Assembly: GCA_009667805.1 (NCBI GenBank)
Contig: CM019069.1
Span: 55,928,422 to 55,992,421 of the forward strand
DNA from: Leptobrachium leishanense
Lineage: Eukaryota > Chordata > Amphibia > Anura > Megophryidae
Direction of reading: 5' to 3'
DNA: 64,000 bases
Below the pieces are notes generated by a model. The model was not told the DNA's origin, did not search any database, and saw nothing but the letters and a program-made list of their open reading frames with translations. Below are positions 12,864-24,767 of the stretch, one piece after another. A program made the position numbers and the translations under genes. Every line of letters starts with the position of its first letter. Within the stretch, counting starts at the first letter, position 1.

Positions 12864-13078
12864 CGGCTGGATGGAGTAGAGGTAACATCACTGCTCTATA
12901 ACTGCGGAGAGAGACTGTGGAGACACAGGTTCGATCCTGGCAAGAGCACCTTTCCAGTAAGTGTCCCTGGGCAAGACACCTAACGGTACATACTCGCCAC
13001 CCAGGACATACTTGAAAACTAGAGAAATCTCAATGTATCCTTCCTGATAAAATCCTTTATAAATAAATAAATAAAAAA
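12864..13078 (+). mobile_element. tRNA-derived SINE with L2-like LINE tail, copy 2
   Basis: Same structure as the copy at 4803-5018: a tRNA-like head with B-box-like GGTTCGATCCT near 12930, CTGGGCAAGACACCTAACGG in the body, and a tail from about 13002 (CCCAGGACATACTTGAAAAC) ending in TAAATAAATAAA. It was inserted into the left part of the Tc1 relic. Confidence 0.85.
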
Positions 13079-13736
13079 TAAAAATGAATATAGGCTGAAA
13101 GTGCACACTCTCAGGTTTAATTTGAGGGTATGTACATCCAAATTAAAGGAAGGGTTTAGGAATGACAGCTGTTAAGAGTAGCCACCCCCCTTTTTCATTG
13201 GAGCAAAAGTAATTGGGCAATTGAATCAAAAGCTGTTTCATGGCCAGTTGTGGGCTACTCCTTCAGTATTTCTTCATCAATTAAGCAGGTAAAAGGTCTG
13301 GAGTTGATTCCAAGAGAAGTATTTGGAATCTACTGCTGTGAACCTACATCATGCATTCAAAGGAGCTGTACTTGCACGTGAAACCGGCCATTGTAAATCT
13401 TCAAAAACAAAACAAATCCATCAGAGAGATAGCAGCAACATTATGAGTGGCTAAAGCAACAGTTTTGGTACATTCTGAGGAAAGAAGAACACACTGGTGA
13501 GCTCTGCATCATTAAAAGGTCTGGACATCCTTAGAAGATAATAGTGGTGGATGATCGCAGGATCCTCTCTAAGGTAAATAAAAACCCATTCACAGCATCC
13601 AGACAAGTACAGGACACTCTCCATGAGGTGAGCGTATAATTGGCAAAGTCTAGAATCCAGAGAAGACTTCACGAAGGCAAATACAGAGGGTTCACCACAA
13701 GGTGCAAACCATTTATAAGCCTGAAGAATAGAAAAG

Positions 13737-15027
13737 TGTTACGTCCTCTGACTGTGCTGCGCTCCCTGGGGGGTCTGGGCATGGTTCGGTGCCACTGGCT
13801 CGTCGAGTGCCAGCACCTTGTGATGGCCATTCGGCGTCTGAGGGGTCGGGGCCTGGCTTGGTCACGAGGATCCGCCGGGTTTTAGGCTGGGGTCAGACTA
13901 ACGCATTTTTAACGTGCGTTTAGGCGCACATAATCAGTAAGCAGTAGCAGCAAATGAAGGGCAATGATGGCCAATATACGAAGTACAGCTGCACGAAGTG
14001 CGGCCGCGCAAAGCAAGCGGCAAACAAACGCATTTTTCGAGAACGCAAAACCGCTAGTACTGACGTACAGAGTGCGATGCGCCCACATAGCGACGTGTGT
14101 GCGAGATTAGGAGACGTCAGACGCTGCTCATGTCCAGCCAACATAACGTCCAGACACCCAAAGTTCCCTGGTTTGGATCCGTAACAAATCACGCATGAAA
14201 ATGCGCATCGTATGACCGTTTGCACGCATTCCGTGAAAAAATCTGTCAATGCGTTCGGATGCACTTTTTGACGGTCGCTGCGAATAATGCGTTCGTTTGA
14301 CCCTAGCCTAAAGCAGGGCGCGAGGAGTTGCCTCGTCGCCCTGACGTGGAGTTTACTTCCTGCATCGCCTGCTTGCATTTGAGACATATGTATTTGTTGC
14401 CGACCCATTTCTGTCTGAGGACCTTGATTGCGTATTTCGACCTGGCTTACTACTTTGACGATTCTCTGGTTTATCCCCTTTGTGTTTGTTCGCCCAATTC
14501 GATGCTACGCTTGGTATATGCATGTATGAGACCTGCCCGTCTCCTTGAACAGTCTTACTCACGCTTTTGGCCTCTGATAGCTGCCCTTACCGATATAAGA
14601 CCTAATCACAAGGCACCTTATTGTGGGTTTAACTATCATGCTTTGAGCTCTGTATATACTACTTATGATCTGAAATCTGTACGATCCAAAAGACTTACGA
14701 AAGTAAGGGTTTTCTCTCAGGTCACTGCCCTGCAGTCTGCACAACTCATATGCCGTGGTAAACCTTTATATGCGAACGAATATAAAACTACTACGGTTAC
14801 GATTTCATGTACCGTGTTCAAGTCCCAGATAGATTATGATTATGTTGCAACACTAAGTTGTCCTTTGGTCATGAAACCAATCAAACGTAAGTGTGATTCT
14901 AGACTGTGTGTCTACTCCCTGGCTTGGGAAAATAGCTTTGTTTTCACTGTCTCTGGTTGTCAAAAAAATCTGCTCTCTATAATCCAAACAACGCTACTTC
15001 AGTGCGAGCGCGATACAGTTCCTTACA
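13737..15027. mobile_element. Solo LTR, 5-bp duplication AAAAG
   Basis: Starts TGTTACG and ends TTACA, flanked by exact 5-bp repeats AAAAG (13732-13736 and 15028-15032). Removing it rejoins the Tc1 transposase reading (KNRK then ARL...). TG...CA ends with a 5-bp duplication define an LTR. No internal retroviral genes are present, so this is a solo LTR left by recombination. A 237-codon open frame at 14328-15041 runs through it and out into the Tc1, has no family motif, and is not called a gene. A MITE (13885-14308) sits inside. Confidence 0.85.
13885..14308 (-). mobile_element. PIF/Harbinger-like MITE, GGCTAGGGTCAGAC family, copy 1
   Basis: Terminal repeats GGCTGGGGTCAGAC and GTTTGACCCTAGCC. 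Flanks are TTA and TAA. The CpG-rich interior matches the copies at 22838, 39384, 53742 and 58537. Confidence 0.82.
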
Positions 15028-15363
15028 AAAAGCCAGATTAGATTTAGCCAAAATATCCATCTAAAGAAGCCAGACCAGTTCTGGAAAATGCATTCTTTGG
15101 ACGGATGAAACTAAGATTAATCAGTACCAGCATGACTGGAAGAAAAAGTGTGGAGAAAGCTTGGAATAGCTCTTGATCCAAATCACACAACGTCATCTGT
15201 AAAACATGGCGGAGGCAGTGTGATGGCATGGGCATGCATTTCTTCCATTGAAACTGGGCATTGGTGTTTATTGATGATGTGACAGAAGACAGAAGCAGCC
15301 GGATGAATTCAGCTGTGTTTAGAGATATACTGTCAGCCCAGATTTAGCCAAATGCAGCAAAGG

Positions 15364-16259
15364 GTGCATGGCGGGGCTTAAGTTTTAGGTGAAAAAATGT
15401 GTAATAACCCATTACTTCATCTCCCCACTTGCTCCCGGAGAGGGAAATGAAAAAGTGAGTTATTGCAGTAGCATTGTTCACCTAATAATAGAAAAATGGA
15501 CAATGCTGCTGCTTTAGAATAAAATATTTTATGGTACAATGTCATGTTTGGTATCATTGGAAAGGCCAGACTCTATCATTGTGGGGTATATGAAACTGAT
15601 GTTTCTTATAATTTGGATTCAGCTCAGGGAGTGCACATGCCCCATGTGCTGCCCATCCCCCTTGGATACTCCAGTGGGGCAGCAGAAAGAGGGAAGTAGG
15701 GAGCATTGAGAAGGCAGCTGGTAATATATATATAATATAATGGGAAAATTGGCCATGGAAAATGGGAAGCCGGAGAGAAAGAGATATTACAGGGTGGCAT
15801 AAAGAGAGAAAATAAAATTGAGCAATGTTGTTTCCCACATTTCATACTCAACTTTTTCTTTAAACAATGAACTATGGTAATTGCTCCAAAAAAATAATCT
15901 GCTGTTATAAATATTCCCAGGATCATTCCTTTAAGTTATATCCTGTCCTCAAATACCACTTTCCCTGAAAAACAAACTACAATAAACACAAGAGATAAAA
16001 ATAAATAGAAACAACAGTAAATTTAGAATGCTAAGAAGAATCTAAATGTTCGAAGCTTGTTTAAAAATAGTATACTAGTACTGAAACAAATGTAATTCAG
16101 TTAAAAGAGGCAATGATAACTTTATAACAGGGTATTGAAATCATTTATTTACAGGAGTGTGGAAAATAGTGCCCTCAATGAATATAATAAAGCATTAGCT
16201 GCTCAATCATATTTAAAAACAAAAGGAGTATTATGTTTTTATCTAATAAAATAACTATT
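15364..16259. other. Unassigned sequence with one conserved TE motif
   Basis: Mostly unassigned. At 15543-15567 the minus strand carries GGCCTTTCCAATGATACC, a motif shared with the TTAA-flanked elements, so part of this stretch is probably a remnant of that group. Confidence 0.35.
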
Positions 16260-16262
16260 TTA

Positions 16263-16731
16263 GGCTAATGTCAGATGAACGCAGTCTCATCGCACTCTGC
16301 GTGCGTGCACAACGGACGGACGTACTGACGGAAGATACTGTAGACACCACATAGTTCGTTTTTTTTTGACGGACGTAGAACAAAAAAGGGAATTATGGAA
16401 AACAAAATTAATATGAAAAATGATAAAAATTGGTACATGATATGAAAAGCCATTTTGTGCATCAAGGTGCTGGACGTCGCAAATGCGGTCCGTCTGACTT
16501 GTGTCATCACGCACACAGAACGCTACGCGGATGTGGCGCACTCTGCGCATCAGTCCAAGCGGTTTTACGTTCTTGTCTAAGTTGCGTCCATTTGCCACGT
16601 GCGTTGTACATCCGCAGTTCGGCGCGCACGTACTTCTGTGTGGGTCTCCATTGATCATGATTCTATGCTACGACGGACGTTAAACCGTGCGGCAACATGG
16701 ACGTTAATCCTGCGTTCATCTGACGCCGGCC
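16263..16731 (+). mobile_element. MITE with ACGGACG repeats, intact copy
   Basis: The ends GGCTAATGTCAGATGAACGC and GCGTTCATCTGACGCCGGCC are inverted relatives, flanked by TTA on both sides (16260-16262 and 16732-16734). TWA duplications with GGC...GCC ends fit PIF/Harbinger. Confidence 0.8.
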
Positions 16732-16820
16732 TTAAATTGTGGAATTTAACAAGCATTAGCCTGCCAAAATGATCATATGGGGAAAAAACAAACTGGTCTT
16801 TTGTAAATGGACAATACATA

Positions 16821-17002
16821 CAGGGTTATTCAGACGAAGGTGAAAACCAAGATAACTGACAGAAGACGAGAACTATCTAGACCAAATAGCCGATTTGGAA
16901 AGTGAGATAAATGGGAGAATTTTTCTGGTTTGGCTATTTTGAACTAGAATTTTCACTTCTCCAGTCATTCTCCTGAGATTCACCTTTCTTTGAATAGACC
17001 TG
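16821..17002. mobile_element. 182-bp palindromic MITE, CAGGGTTATTCAGA family, copy 1
   Basis: The two halves are inverted repeats of each other. The centre reads AGCCGATTTGGAAAGTGAGA, as in the copies at 52649, 56156 and 58013. The right flank is TAA. Confidence 0.8.
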
Positions 17003-17164
17003 TAAATCTTTTTTTCCTTTCCTGAGTCCATGCCTTGGTTGGCTTGCTTTGTTTTTTGTGTCATTGTCATTTTGGAATGCAAAGTTCCTTTTCATCTTCA
17101 TCTTTCTGACAGAGGTTGGCAGCTCTGGCACCAAAACATCTTGAAATTTGGAGCTACTCATTAT

Positions 17165-17520
17165 CCAAGCTATAATGAGAAGTGCCCCTGACCCGGATGA
17201 AGAGAATCACCACCATGATGGCATCCTTGGATGATCAGCTTAATTGGCTCTGTACCAAATCTTTTTAAATTTATTTCAACCATTATCTCATCAGACCATA
17301 GAACATTTTCCATCATGGTTTGGGGACCCTTTGGGGAGTGTATGTTTTTGGAATTTTTTAGACTGGCTTAAAAGTTCTTTTTTCGTTTGAAAGGGTTTCG
17401 TCTAGCCACTCTACCCCAGAACCCTGACATGTGCAAGGTGTTCCCATGCAAGGAGTAACCGGTACCTGTCACAAATTCCGGTAGCTCATTCTTCATACAA
17501 AACATCCCTATCAGTCATAA
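17165..17520 (-). pseudogene. Old Tc1-type transposon relic
   Basis: Read on the minus strand, the segment with TCTCATCAGACCATAGAAC encodes a WSDE-like remnant of the Tc1 WTDE motif. The order of neighbouring segments (ACTGGCTTAAAAGTTC, CTAGCCACTCTACCCC) follows the layout of Tc1-family transposases. No open frame or inverted ends survive. The call rests on pattern memory and is moderate. Confidence 0.5.
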
Positions 17521-18339
17521 ACCGTTGAATAAAATAGAAAATATTTTTTTACATTGAATCCTATGTGCTGTCGAACTGAATCACTTCTCTATGGGGCAAT
17601 TTCCCTGCCATGGCACAGCGGTTTAACTATACAATTCATCATGGCAAAGAACGCTAGTCTGTTGTAGTCGCAAAAAAATCATCTGAAGTCATCCGATTTA
17701 AGTCGGAGGCAATGGAATAGGGCTGATTCACCTGCATGTTGTGGGATCAGTTGGATGACTTCAGACGATATCAGATGATCGCACCATCACAGGAATATGG
17801 ACCCAGGGGACGGCCAGCCTAAGAATACACAGGTTGTGCTCACAACAAAATGCCTCAATGGTAATTTACTTGAGGAGTCATAACTCCTTGCACCACTAGG
17901 TGGTGATCATACACGTTGAAAGCAATTATTCTCGCATTTTCTTCTAATAATACTGTTGAAGCATATCATTTTATAGAGAGGTGTATCTTTTATGAACACA
18001 GTTTTTATAAATGGGATTTTTAAAATGACACTCATTAAATCAATTCACAAAAGGTAAGACTTTTTGCTAAAAATTGCATTACATTGATTGGAGACACAGG
18101 ATGATTTGCAAACCTATCATTTGAGCAAAATCAGCTAAATCACTTAACATCAGGACTTTGAGAGTTAGTATTTTTTTTAAAATGCTGACTCGAGATTAGA
18201 ATAACGAGTGACCATGAAATCGATCGTTGTCCTCCTGCAAGCCTCAAATTACTGCTTCCTTTGCAAAGTAATGGAAATGTTAACTTACCATAACTAGTGA
18301 CAGAGCCCCGGCATTGCAGGTGCTTTGCATTTTGGCCCA
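17521..18339. other. Unassigned sequence
   Basis: Contains an imperfect inverted pair around ATCATCTGAAGTCATCC (about 17680) and GATGACTTCAGACGATATC (about 17754), probably a small degraded MITE. Nothing else is recognised. Confidence 0.35.
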
Positions 18340-19620
18340 TTTCGGGTCACTTTGGCTACTCCATTTTGTCGAAAAGTCAGCGAATTCACTAGTGAATGGT
18401 CACCATATTTTGCCAAAAATTGGAGATGCTGATACAGTTACCGGATGTCGACGAAAAGTGCTGAATTGCGCCTGTCACGGAATGACCCAGGAGGCTCGGC
18501 AGCCAAGCCCAGGACTCTCAGCCAGGGACAGCTTTAATGACGTTGGGGTTACTATGGACCCTTAGGTGCCGTTGCACCGTAGGAACACCTTGATTTCTTT
18601 ATTAGATGTGGTTGTTATTGTGTGATGTAATAAAAGTGTTCCCTGTATGTATAACTGTGTAGAGTATGTAAGACACCCATTGTATGTTTTGCCCATCGCC
18701 ATTTGCCATCGCCTCGTGGTTCCGGTCGGAGTGGCCGAATCGTAAAATGGCCGATTCGGAACGTCCGGTCGGAGTGGCCGAATCGAAAAATGGCCGATTC
18801 GGAACGTCCGGTTACGAATTGGCACCACCCCGATTCGGGAACAACCAATACGAATCGGGACCAAGGCACTCCACCTCGAGAAAGGGCCAATGAGATCATG
18901 GGGGGCGGGCAGGGATCCCATTGTTCTGATTCTGTATGATTGTTGATAAATACATGTGTCTTCCCAGTAAAAAGTTAGTTCAACCTGTACATACAGCTTC
19001 GCCTGGTGTCTTCTTTGAGCCTTCTTGCATGAGATTCCCCGCAGTCTCTTGCACACCCATTGCCCAGGTACGACATTGCCCAGGTACGATCCCGCGTCCA
19101 CTGTGGCCAAGCTCCGCGCATCGGCCCATCGAACAGTCGTACCCGCTTCGACCCCGCAGACCGAATCGAAGCCCTGACGCGGCGCGTTCCCTGCGCATCG
19201 GCACATCAAACGTTCTACCACTCCGAATCGAAACTTCGAGTCGACCACCCGCGGGACATCCGAAACGATTCTCGGCAGAACGGCTAACCCAGCGGACAAT
19301 CCCAGCTTCCTCCAGGTCAGTGGATCAGCCGCTCGAGACGCCGAGTGCCGTGACGCTCGGTAGTCGGGCTGGTCTCTTGCAGGGGTCCCTCCCTGTATCC
19401 CGCCAACCCTTCCCCAGGGTCATTCCAGGCCGCTCGAGACGCCGAGTGCCGTGCCACTCGGTAGTCAGGTCGGCGGTGAGCGCACGAGGAGGGGCAGATA
19501 AGAGCACACCCGCAGGCGGACAACACCCATTCCGTCACAGCGCCAACAACCACCGAATTGCACAGAATTGCCCTGACTTGGCATCAGCGAATTCCACCAA
19601 AATGAGAAAAAAAGGAAGTC
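18340..19620. repeat. Dispersed repeat, split by a solo LTR
   Basis: The parts left (CACTAGTGAATGGTCACCAT) and right (CACCGAATTGCAC) of the LTR resemble 46890-47010 (TATTAGTGAATGGTCACCGT, GCCGAATTGCA). This suggests one repeat family present twice. Borders are uncertain. Confidence 0.45.
18473..19539 (+). mobile_element. Solo LTR, 5-bp duplication GCGCC
   Basis: Starts TGTCACGGAATG and ends CATTCCGTCACA, an exact 12-bp terminal inverted repeat. Flanked by 5-bp repeats GCGCC (18468-18472 and 19540-19544). Inside are two tandem ~43-bp units (GGTCGGAGTGGCCGAATCG) near 18723-18810 and a ~100-bp spaced duplicate (GCTCGAGACGCCGAGTGCCG) near 19331 and 19433. No internal genes. Open frames of 230-245 codons across it have no family signature and reflect CpG-rich composition. 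Confidence 0.92.
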
Positions 19621-19911
19621 TCCTAATTTCATAATAGGAGCTTAAATCAACAAAAATATATTAATAATGTGTCCACAGCTCACCAGAAGGAGAGCCCTCC
19701 AGCCAACAAATTCAAAAGATTACAACAGTACCTATATATCCAAACAGAGATTTTACCAAAATTTAACCCCTTACAGATTCTAACAACTCTTAACCCTTTC
19801 AGTATCTCAACAGTTCTCAACCCATTTAAGATTTCTCAAGGTTTCTAACCCTAGGCTCTGTTAAAAAATGATGGTCAGAGAAATAGAATCGCTGATACTA
19901 CAAAGAACTTA

Positions 19912-20642
19912 GGGCTAAGTTACAATCCTAGCGTTAAAACGCGGGCGCAAGGGAGGAAAAACTGCGCCCGCAGTTTTCCCTCTTGCGCCCGTGTTTTAAC
20001 GCTGGATTACAATGCAGGCGCAAAAAATGCTGCCAGCATTGTTACCGCCCGTTAAAATCAGGGATACTCACGGCAGCGCTGAGCGCAGCCGCGAGCATCC
20101 ACTCGATGGAGTCCATAGGACTCCATTGAGTTCCCCCTGCCGGTCACATGACCAGCTGGATCTCGTCTCGCGAGATCCGGACGGTCGGCGTAGTGATACG
20201 CAGGGAGAGACTGGTGGGACTTTTTCCCCCAGTCTTTCCCTGCTCCCGCCGGCTGGAGGAGGCGGTTGGAGCCGCGGTCCTCACCGCGAGACAGAGGGTG
20301 AGTATAGGCTGCTTTTTAAAAAAAAATTTAGCCTGGTGTTAATGGATTCTGCAGAAGCGGAATCCGTTAACACCAAGTCCTGGCTCTGGTTAACTTTTTG
20401 CTAACCACAGCCAGACGTTAATCAGCGCTGGGACATTGTAATTCCATCGCTGATTAACACTTTGCTCTCCCTATACTTAACATGGGGAGCGCAAAGTACA
20501 GTAACCTCGCGCTGAAAAGTGCAAGGTACCAAACGCTAATGGGTTACTTAACCCGTTTGCGTTTGGATTGTAATATGCGGTAAAAACTTTAATGCTCACG
20601 CAAGTGAGCGTTAACGTTAGCGTGAAGAATGTAATTTAGCCC
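19912..20642 (+). mobile_element. PIF/Harbinger-like element, GGGCTAAGTTACAATCC, TSD TTA
   Basis: A 731-bp element. The ends GGGCTAAGTTACAATCC and GAATGTAATTTAGCCC are inverted, with TTA on both sides (19909-19911 and 20643-20645). The interior has a hairpin (GCGCCCGCAGTTTTCC) and GGAGTCCATAGGACTCC. No transposase is present. Confidence 0.85.
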
Positions 20643-20645
20643 TTA

Positions 20646-21360
20646 GTTTTCTATGGTAGAATATCATGAAGTTAACCTGATTGTTGCCATTTGTCAGTAA
20701 TCCAAGTAGTAGTGCTACAAAAATATTTAAAAATATAATTCAAGAATCTTTCACGCAGTGTCTGTTTATCCACTTTAGAATGGAATGCTTCAGATCATCG
20801 TTCCTCAATTTTCTCTTATCCTTATGATATCATACCCAGGGCCAAGAACTACATCCACAAACACATAATATGAATATTTAATGTACATCAAGTAAATACA
20901 CCGCTTTAAAACTATAACTGTTCCACATGTAAAGGATTTACAGAGGAAACAGCTAGCTTTGTTCTCCTGGCTCTGTTTCACATTGATATTAAAATATGGA
21001 TAGATTATGGAAAAATAATCTAAAGTGAGGGCTAGAGCACATCTTGCAGCAGAAGTATGTTCTGAGACACCCTTACCCAAATTATAAAAGGAAGCATTAG
21101 CAGTGACATCTCTAAATTGTAAAATCAGGTTATTCCTGGTTTAGTGAGAAACAATTGCATGTAGTTCCTGACCTTTTGTCTTTTAAATTCAGCTTGGAGC
21201 AGGCAAGTTAATCTGAAATAAAATGTTGGCCTTAACTATTTAGTACGAGTTTTTTAGACGTCCTGCTCCAACCTGGTCCTTTTTTGTAGTAATTTGGAAT
21301 TGGTATTATGTCCTTAATAAAAACAAAAAATAAAAAAATTCCCTTCAGCTTTATCTAGAC
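20646..21360. other. Unassigned sequence
   Basis: No recognisable element ends or coding motif. Confidence 0.35.
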
Positions 21361-22058
21361 CTAATCTAGCCCTAGCCCTAACCGTACCCCAAATCCTAGC
21401 CCTAGCCCTAACCTAACTTTAACCCTAACCTAACCCTAGTCCTCTCCCTAATCATGTGACACACAGATACTCTAACCATAACCTAACCCTAGCCCTAACC
21501 CTAACCCTGAGCTAACCCTAGTCCTAACCCTGAGCTAACCCTAGTCCTCACTCTGAGCTAACCCTAGCACTAACCCTATCCCTGAGCTAACCCTAGTCCT
21601 AACCCTTACCCTAAGCTAACTGTAGCCCTAACCCTAACCCTGAGCTAACCCTAACCCTGAGCTAACCCTAGCCCTAACCCTTACCCTGAGCTAACCCTAG
21701 TCCTAATCCTTACCCTAAAATAATTCTAGCCCTAACCCTAATCCTGAGCTAAACCTAGTCCTAACCCTTACCCTGAGCTAACCCTAGCACTAACCCTATC
21801 CCTGAGCTAAACCCTAGCCCTAACCCTAACCCTGAGCTAACCCTAGTCCTAACCCTAACCCCGAGCTAACCCTAGCCCTAACCCTAACCCTGAGCTAACC
21901 CTAGCCCTAACCCTAACCCGAGCTAACCCTAGCCCTAACCCTTACCCTGAGCTAACCCTAGTTTTAACCCTTACCCTAAGCTAACTCTAACCCTAACCCT
22001 GAGCTAACCCTAGCCCTAACCCTAACCCTGAGCTAACCCTAGTCCTAACCCTTACCCT
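21361..22058. repeat. Telomere-like degenerate array, CCCTAACCCTGAGCTAACC
   Basis: About 700 bp of CCCTAA hexamers with regular interruptions (GAGCTAACCCTAG, GTCCTAACCC) that give a higher-order unit of roughly 26-30 bp. It is an internal array, because unrelated sequence continues on both sides. Confidence 0.88.
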
Positions 22059-22060
22059 GG

Positions 22061-22834
22061 CCTCCCTAACCATATAATTTACGTATTATTCATAAAAGTA
22101 GAATCTCGGAAATGACCAAATATATTGAGCGTTTCCGATATTCCAAATTGGACTGACACCGAAATATTTCGATACTCTGAATCAGCTCATTTTCGAATTT
22201 CCGAAACAATCCGAAACGAACCAAGCTGAATATTTCAGCGCTGCACATGTCTAGTGAATAGCAACACAATTTCGTTTTATATATTTTATGAACCTTCCTA
22301 ATCATTTTAGATACAAATTCTATTTACTTCATGTTTTGACTTGATGAATATTTCTTTGGAAATAAGAAGCAATGAGTCCTCTACAGTTTTTATGCCAGTA
22401 ATAGGCTTACGGGATCAGAATGCAAAAGCATTAAAAGCATGTTATACTCCTTAGAAGCCAACGCCTTAGACTTTGTATATGTCCGGCCTCCCAAGATGAT
22501 TCTTGGCATAAAATATTTTTCTTGAAATAACAGATCAAGCTGAAATAAATACAAAAGACACCTGTGTGATAGCACATGCAAGACTTTGGCTAATATATCA
22601 TGTCCGTAAAGAAACAATGAGCAGTTATACAAACTGTCGAATGTGAACAAAGATACCTTCAGGTAAAGATACTATCAGAGCTAGCTGGTGCCAGGATTTT
22701 GTATAGAGAAAGGTCTATTTTGACAAACCCACTCATAAATTGCCTTCCATACATATGGACATGATGATAATTGTGTGCGTTTGTGTGGGGACTGTATGTA
22801 CATGATGCAAGTACATTTGTGAGGCTGTCTAGTC
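22061..22834. other. Unassigned sequence; possible MITE end
   Basis: 22080-22255 is rich in CGAAAT/ATTTCG words and ends CTGCACATGTCTAG, resembling the GAGATGTGCG end near 37002. It may be the right end of an element that holds the telomere-like array. The rest is unassigned. Confidence 0.35.
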
Positions 22835-22837
22835 TAA

Positions 22838-23263
22838 GGCTAGGGTCAGACGAATGCATTTTTCACGTCATCCGTGAAAAAGTGCGTTTGTACGAATGGA
22901 TGTATTTTTTCACGGAATACGCGATAGCGGTCATACGATGCGCATTTGCGTCAATGATTTTGTATGGATCATCAATAAAACACTTTCTGCATCTGGACGT
23001 TATGTTGGCCGGACATTAGCAGGGTCTGACGTCTCCTAATCACACACACATGCCGCTAGCGGACGCAGCGCACTCTGTACGTCTGTACTAGCGGTTTCAC
23101 ATTCTCGAAAAAATGCGTTCGTTTGCCGCTTGCGTTGCGCGGCCGAACTTTTGTGTGGCCATACTTCACATATTGGCCGTCATTGGCCGTCATTTGCTGC
23201 TACTACGGCTGTGATAAAGTGCAGCTGCACGTGTGTTCGCACTGCGTTCGCCTGACCCCAGCC
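22838..23263 (+). mobile_element. PIF/Harbinger-like MITE, GGCTAGGGTCAGAC family, copy 2
   Basis: Ends GGCTAGGGTCAGAC and CTGACCCCAGCC, with TAA on both sides (22835-22837 and 23264-23266). The interior is as in the other copies. Confidence 0.87.
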
Positions 23264-23266
23264 TAA

Positions 23267-23684
23267 ATGTGAGTGTGTGCAGAGTTGTCTGTGTGGCATG
23301 GTAGTAAATGTGGCTTAGTTGAGGTGGATGTAAGTTTTCGATTAGTTGAGTGAGATGGGAGTGGCTCTGTGATTGGCTGAGTGGGGTAGGAATAAGAGTG
23401 GTTGAGAGGGATTTGAGTGGGTGTGGGAGTATGTACTGTATTTGATTGAATGGGATGAGAATGAGTGTCTAATAAACCTAAGCTGGTGGTAAGGGGTGGG
23501 CGTTCAATGGCTTCCAGTAGCTGGTAGTGCTTCTGATGCTGCTCATCAATTTTTGCAGTGAGTTTTTGAGATCTTAAGCACCATATATCACATCTATATT
23601 ATGACAGAGCTTGCTATTCTTAGTTGTCCCCCTCCCCTGATAGGGATGCCCTAAACTATCCCTATCCCTATGTTAACACAAAAG
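23267..23684. other. Unassigned sequence
   Basis: G-rich sequence (GAGTGGGT, GATGGGAG) with no recognised element. Confidence 0.3.
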
Positions 23685-24767
23685 GAGTTATTCAGAGTGA
23701 GCTGATCTGGCCCCGAAATTGCAATGAACGGGGAATTTCCCCGCGCGGTGCACTTTCGTGGCCATTCGGCTATTCAGTAAGCAGGCAGTTTGCCAAATAT
23801 TAACCACTTCGCTGCGGAGGATCCGCTCAGCAGGAAGCGGTGGCTGCGGAGGATGTGCTGAGCGCGTTCTCCCTTTGCAGCCAGTGATCGGCCGGTGCAG
23901 GCTGACATCCCGGTGCAGGCTGACATCGCCAGCGCGATGACATCTATTACAGGCCCCCCCATGCCATTGCGGGGAAGGTGCCTGAAAGGGAGAGGGGAGG
24001 TCCTTTGGACCTCTCTCCCTCCCCTTCCGTAAGGGGCACAATCAAAAGCCAAGTACCGCTTGGAAGGGCACAGTCTGTCCTTCCTAGCGGTGGCTAACTT
24101 TATCCCCTTGGGGGCCGTATCGCGGTCCCTTCCCAGAATTGGCCGACATCTTGGATGTCGGCCAAGCTTCTGGGATCTCTCCCAGACGACTGACGTCATC
24201 GCTCATAGCGTGATGATATCAGTTCTGGAGTTAACCCCTAGCTGCCACCAATGGTGGAGATAGAGGGTTCCAATGAACCACCTATCTCCTGATTCGTGGC
24301 AGCTACAGCTAGGGGTTAAGCATGGCCTTTCCAATGATACCAAACATGGCCATGTTAAAAGTAAAGGAAAAAAATTAAAATAAATGAAAATAAAAAAATA
24401 AACAGTTTTTTTTCTGTTTTTTGTTTTATTAATGTAGCAATATCGTTCCCATTTCAATTATAATGTGAACAATGATCAAACGATTTTTCTATGGGGGGGG
24501 GGGCGTTTGTTAAAAATCACGTAATTTTCCCCCCAAAAAGTTTAACGAGTCCCCGATTTCTAATATTTTTAACAAGCGCAACTCATAGAAAATATAATTG
24601 CAAACGCTCGCTTGCTACAATGAGAAAAAAAACACTTTACGCACTGTAGATTATTGAAAATTCAAATTTTATTGCATTTTTTGTTATAAAATTTAGGCAG
24701 GACATGACGTATACACATAATTATGATATATTATGAATCTGCCGAGTCTGCTGGAAAGAACAATATA

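Larger units (their letters stand above)
12771..15363 (+). pseudogene. Decayed Tc1 transposon with nested insertions
   Basis: The left end CAGTTAGGTCCATATATAT follows a TA, and TTTGAGGGTATGTACATCCA occurs in the terminal region as in the intact Tc1 at 24768-26416. From about 13354 the plus strand encodes a degraded transposase. HSKELYLHVKPAIVNLQ and NKSIREIAATL align with the intact protein's N-terminus, but there is an in-frame stop soon after. The catalytic region resumes after the LTR insertion (FFGRMKLR at the WTDETK position near 15095), and the sequence stops at about 15363 before the second Asp and the Glu. A SINE (12864-13078) and a solo LTR (13737-15027) interrupt it. The copy cannot be functional. 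Confidence 0.85.

Noticed and set aside
12900..12960. Possible tRNA gene (GGTTCGATCC B-box)
   Set aside because: No complete cloverleaf. The segment is the head of a SINE with a LINE-derived tail, repeated at 4803-5018.
14328..15041. 237-codon open frame on the plus strand
   Set aside because: It lies almost wholly inside a solo LTR with a perfect 5-bp duplication, runs into a Tc1 relic, and has no domain signature.
18562..19634. Open frames of 245 (minus) and 232 (plus) codons
   Set aside because: Both cross the solo LTR at 18473-19539. Low-stop, CpG-rich composition explains them; no motif or repeat-free conservation is visible.
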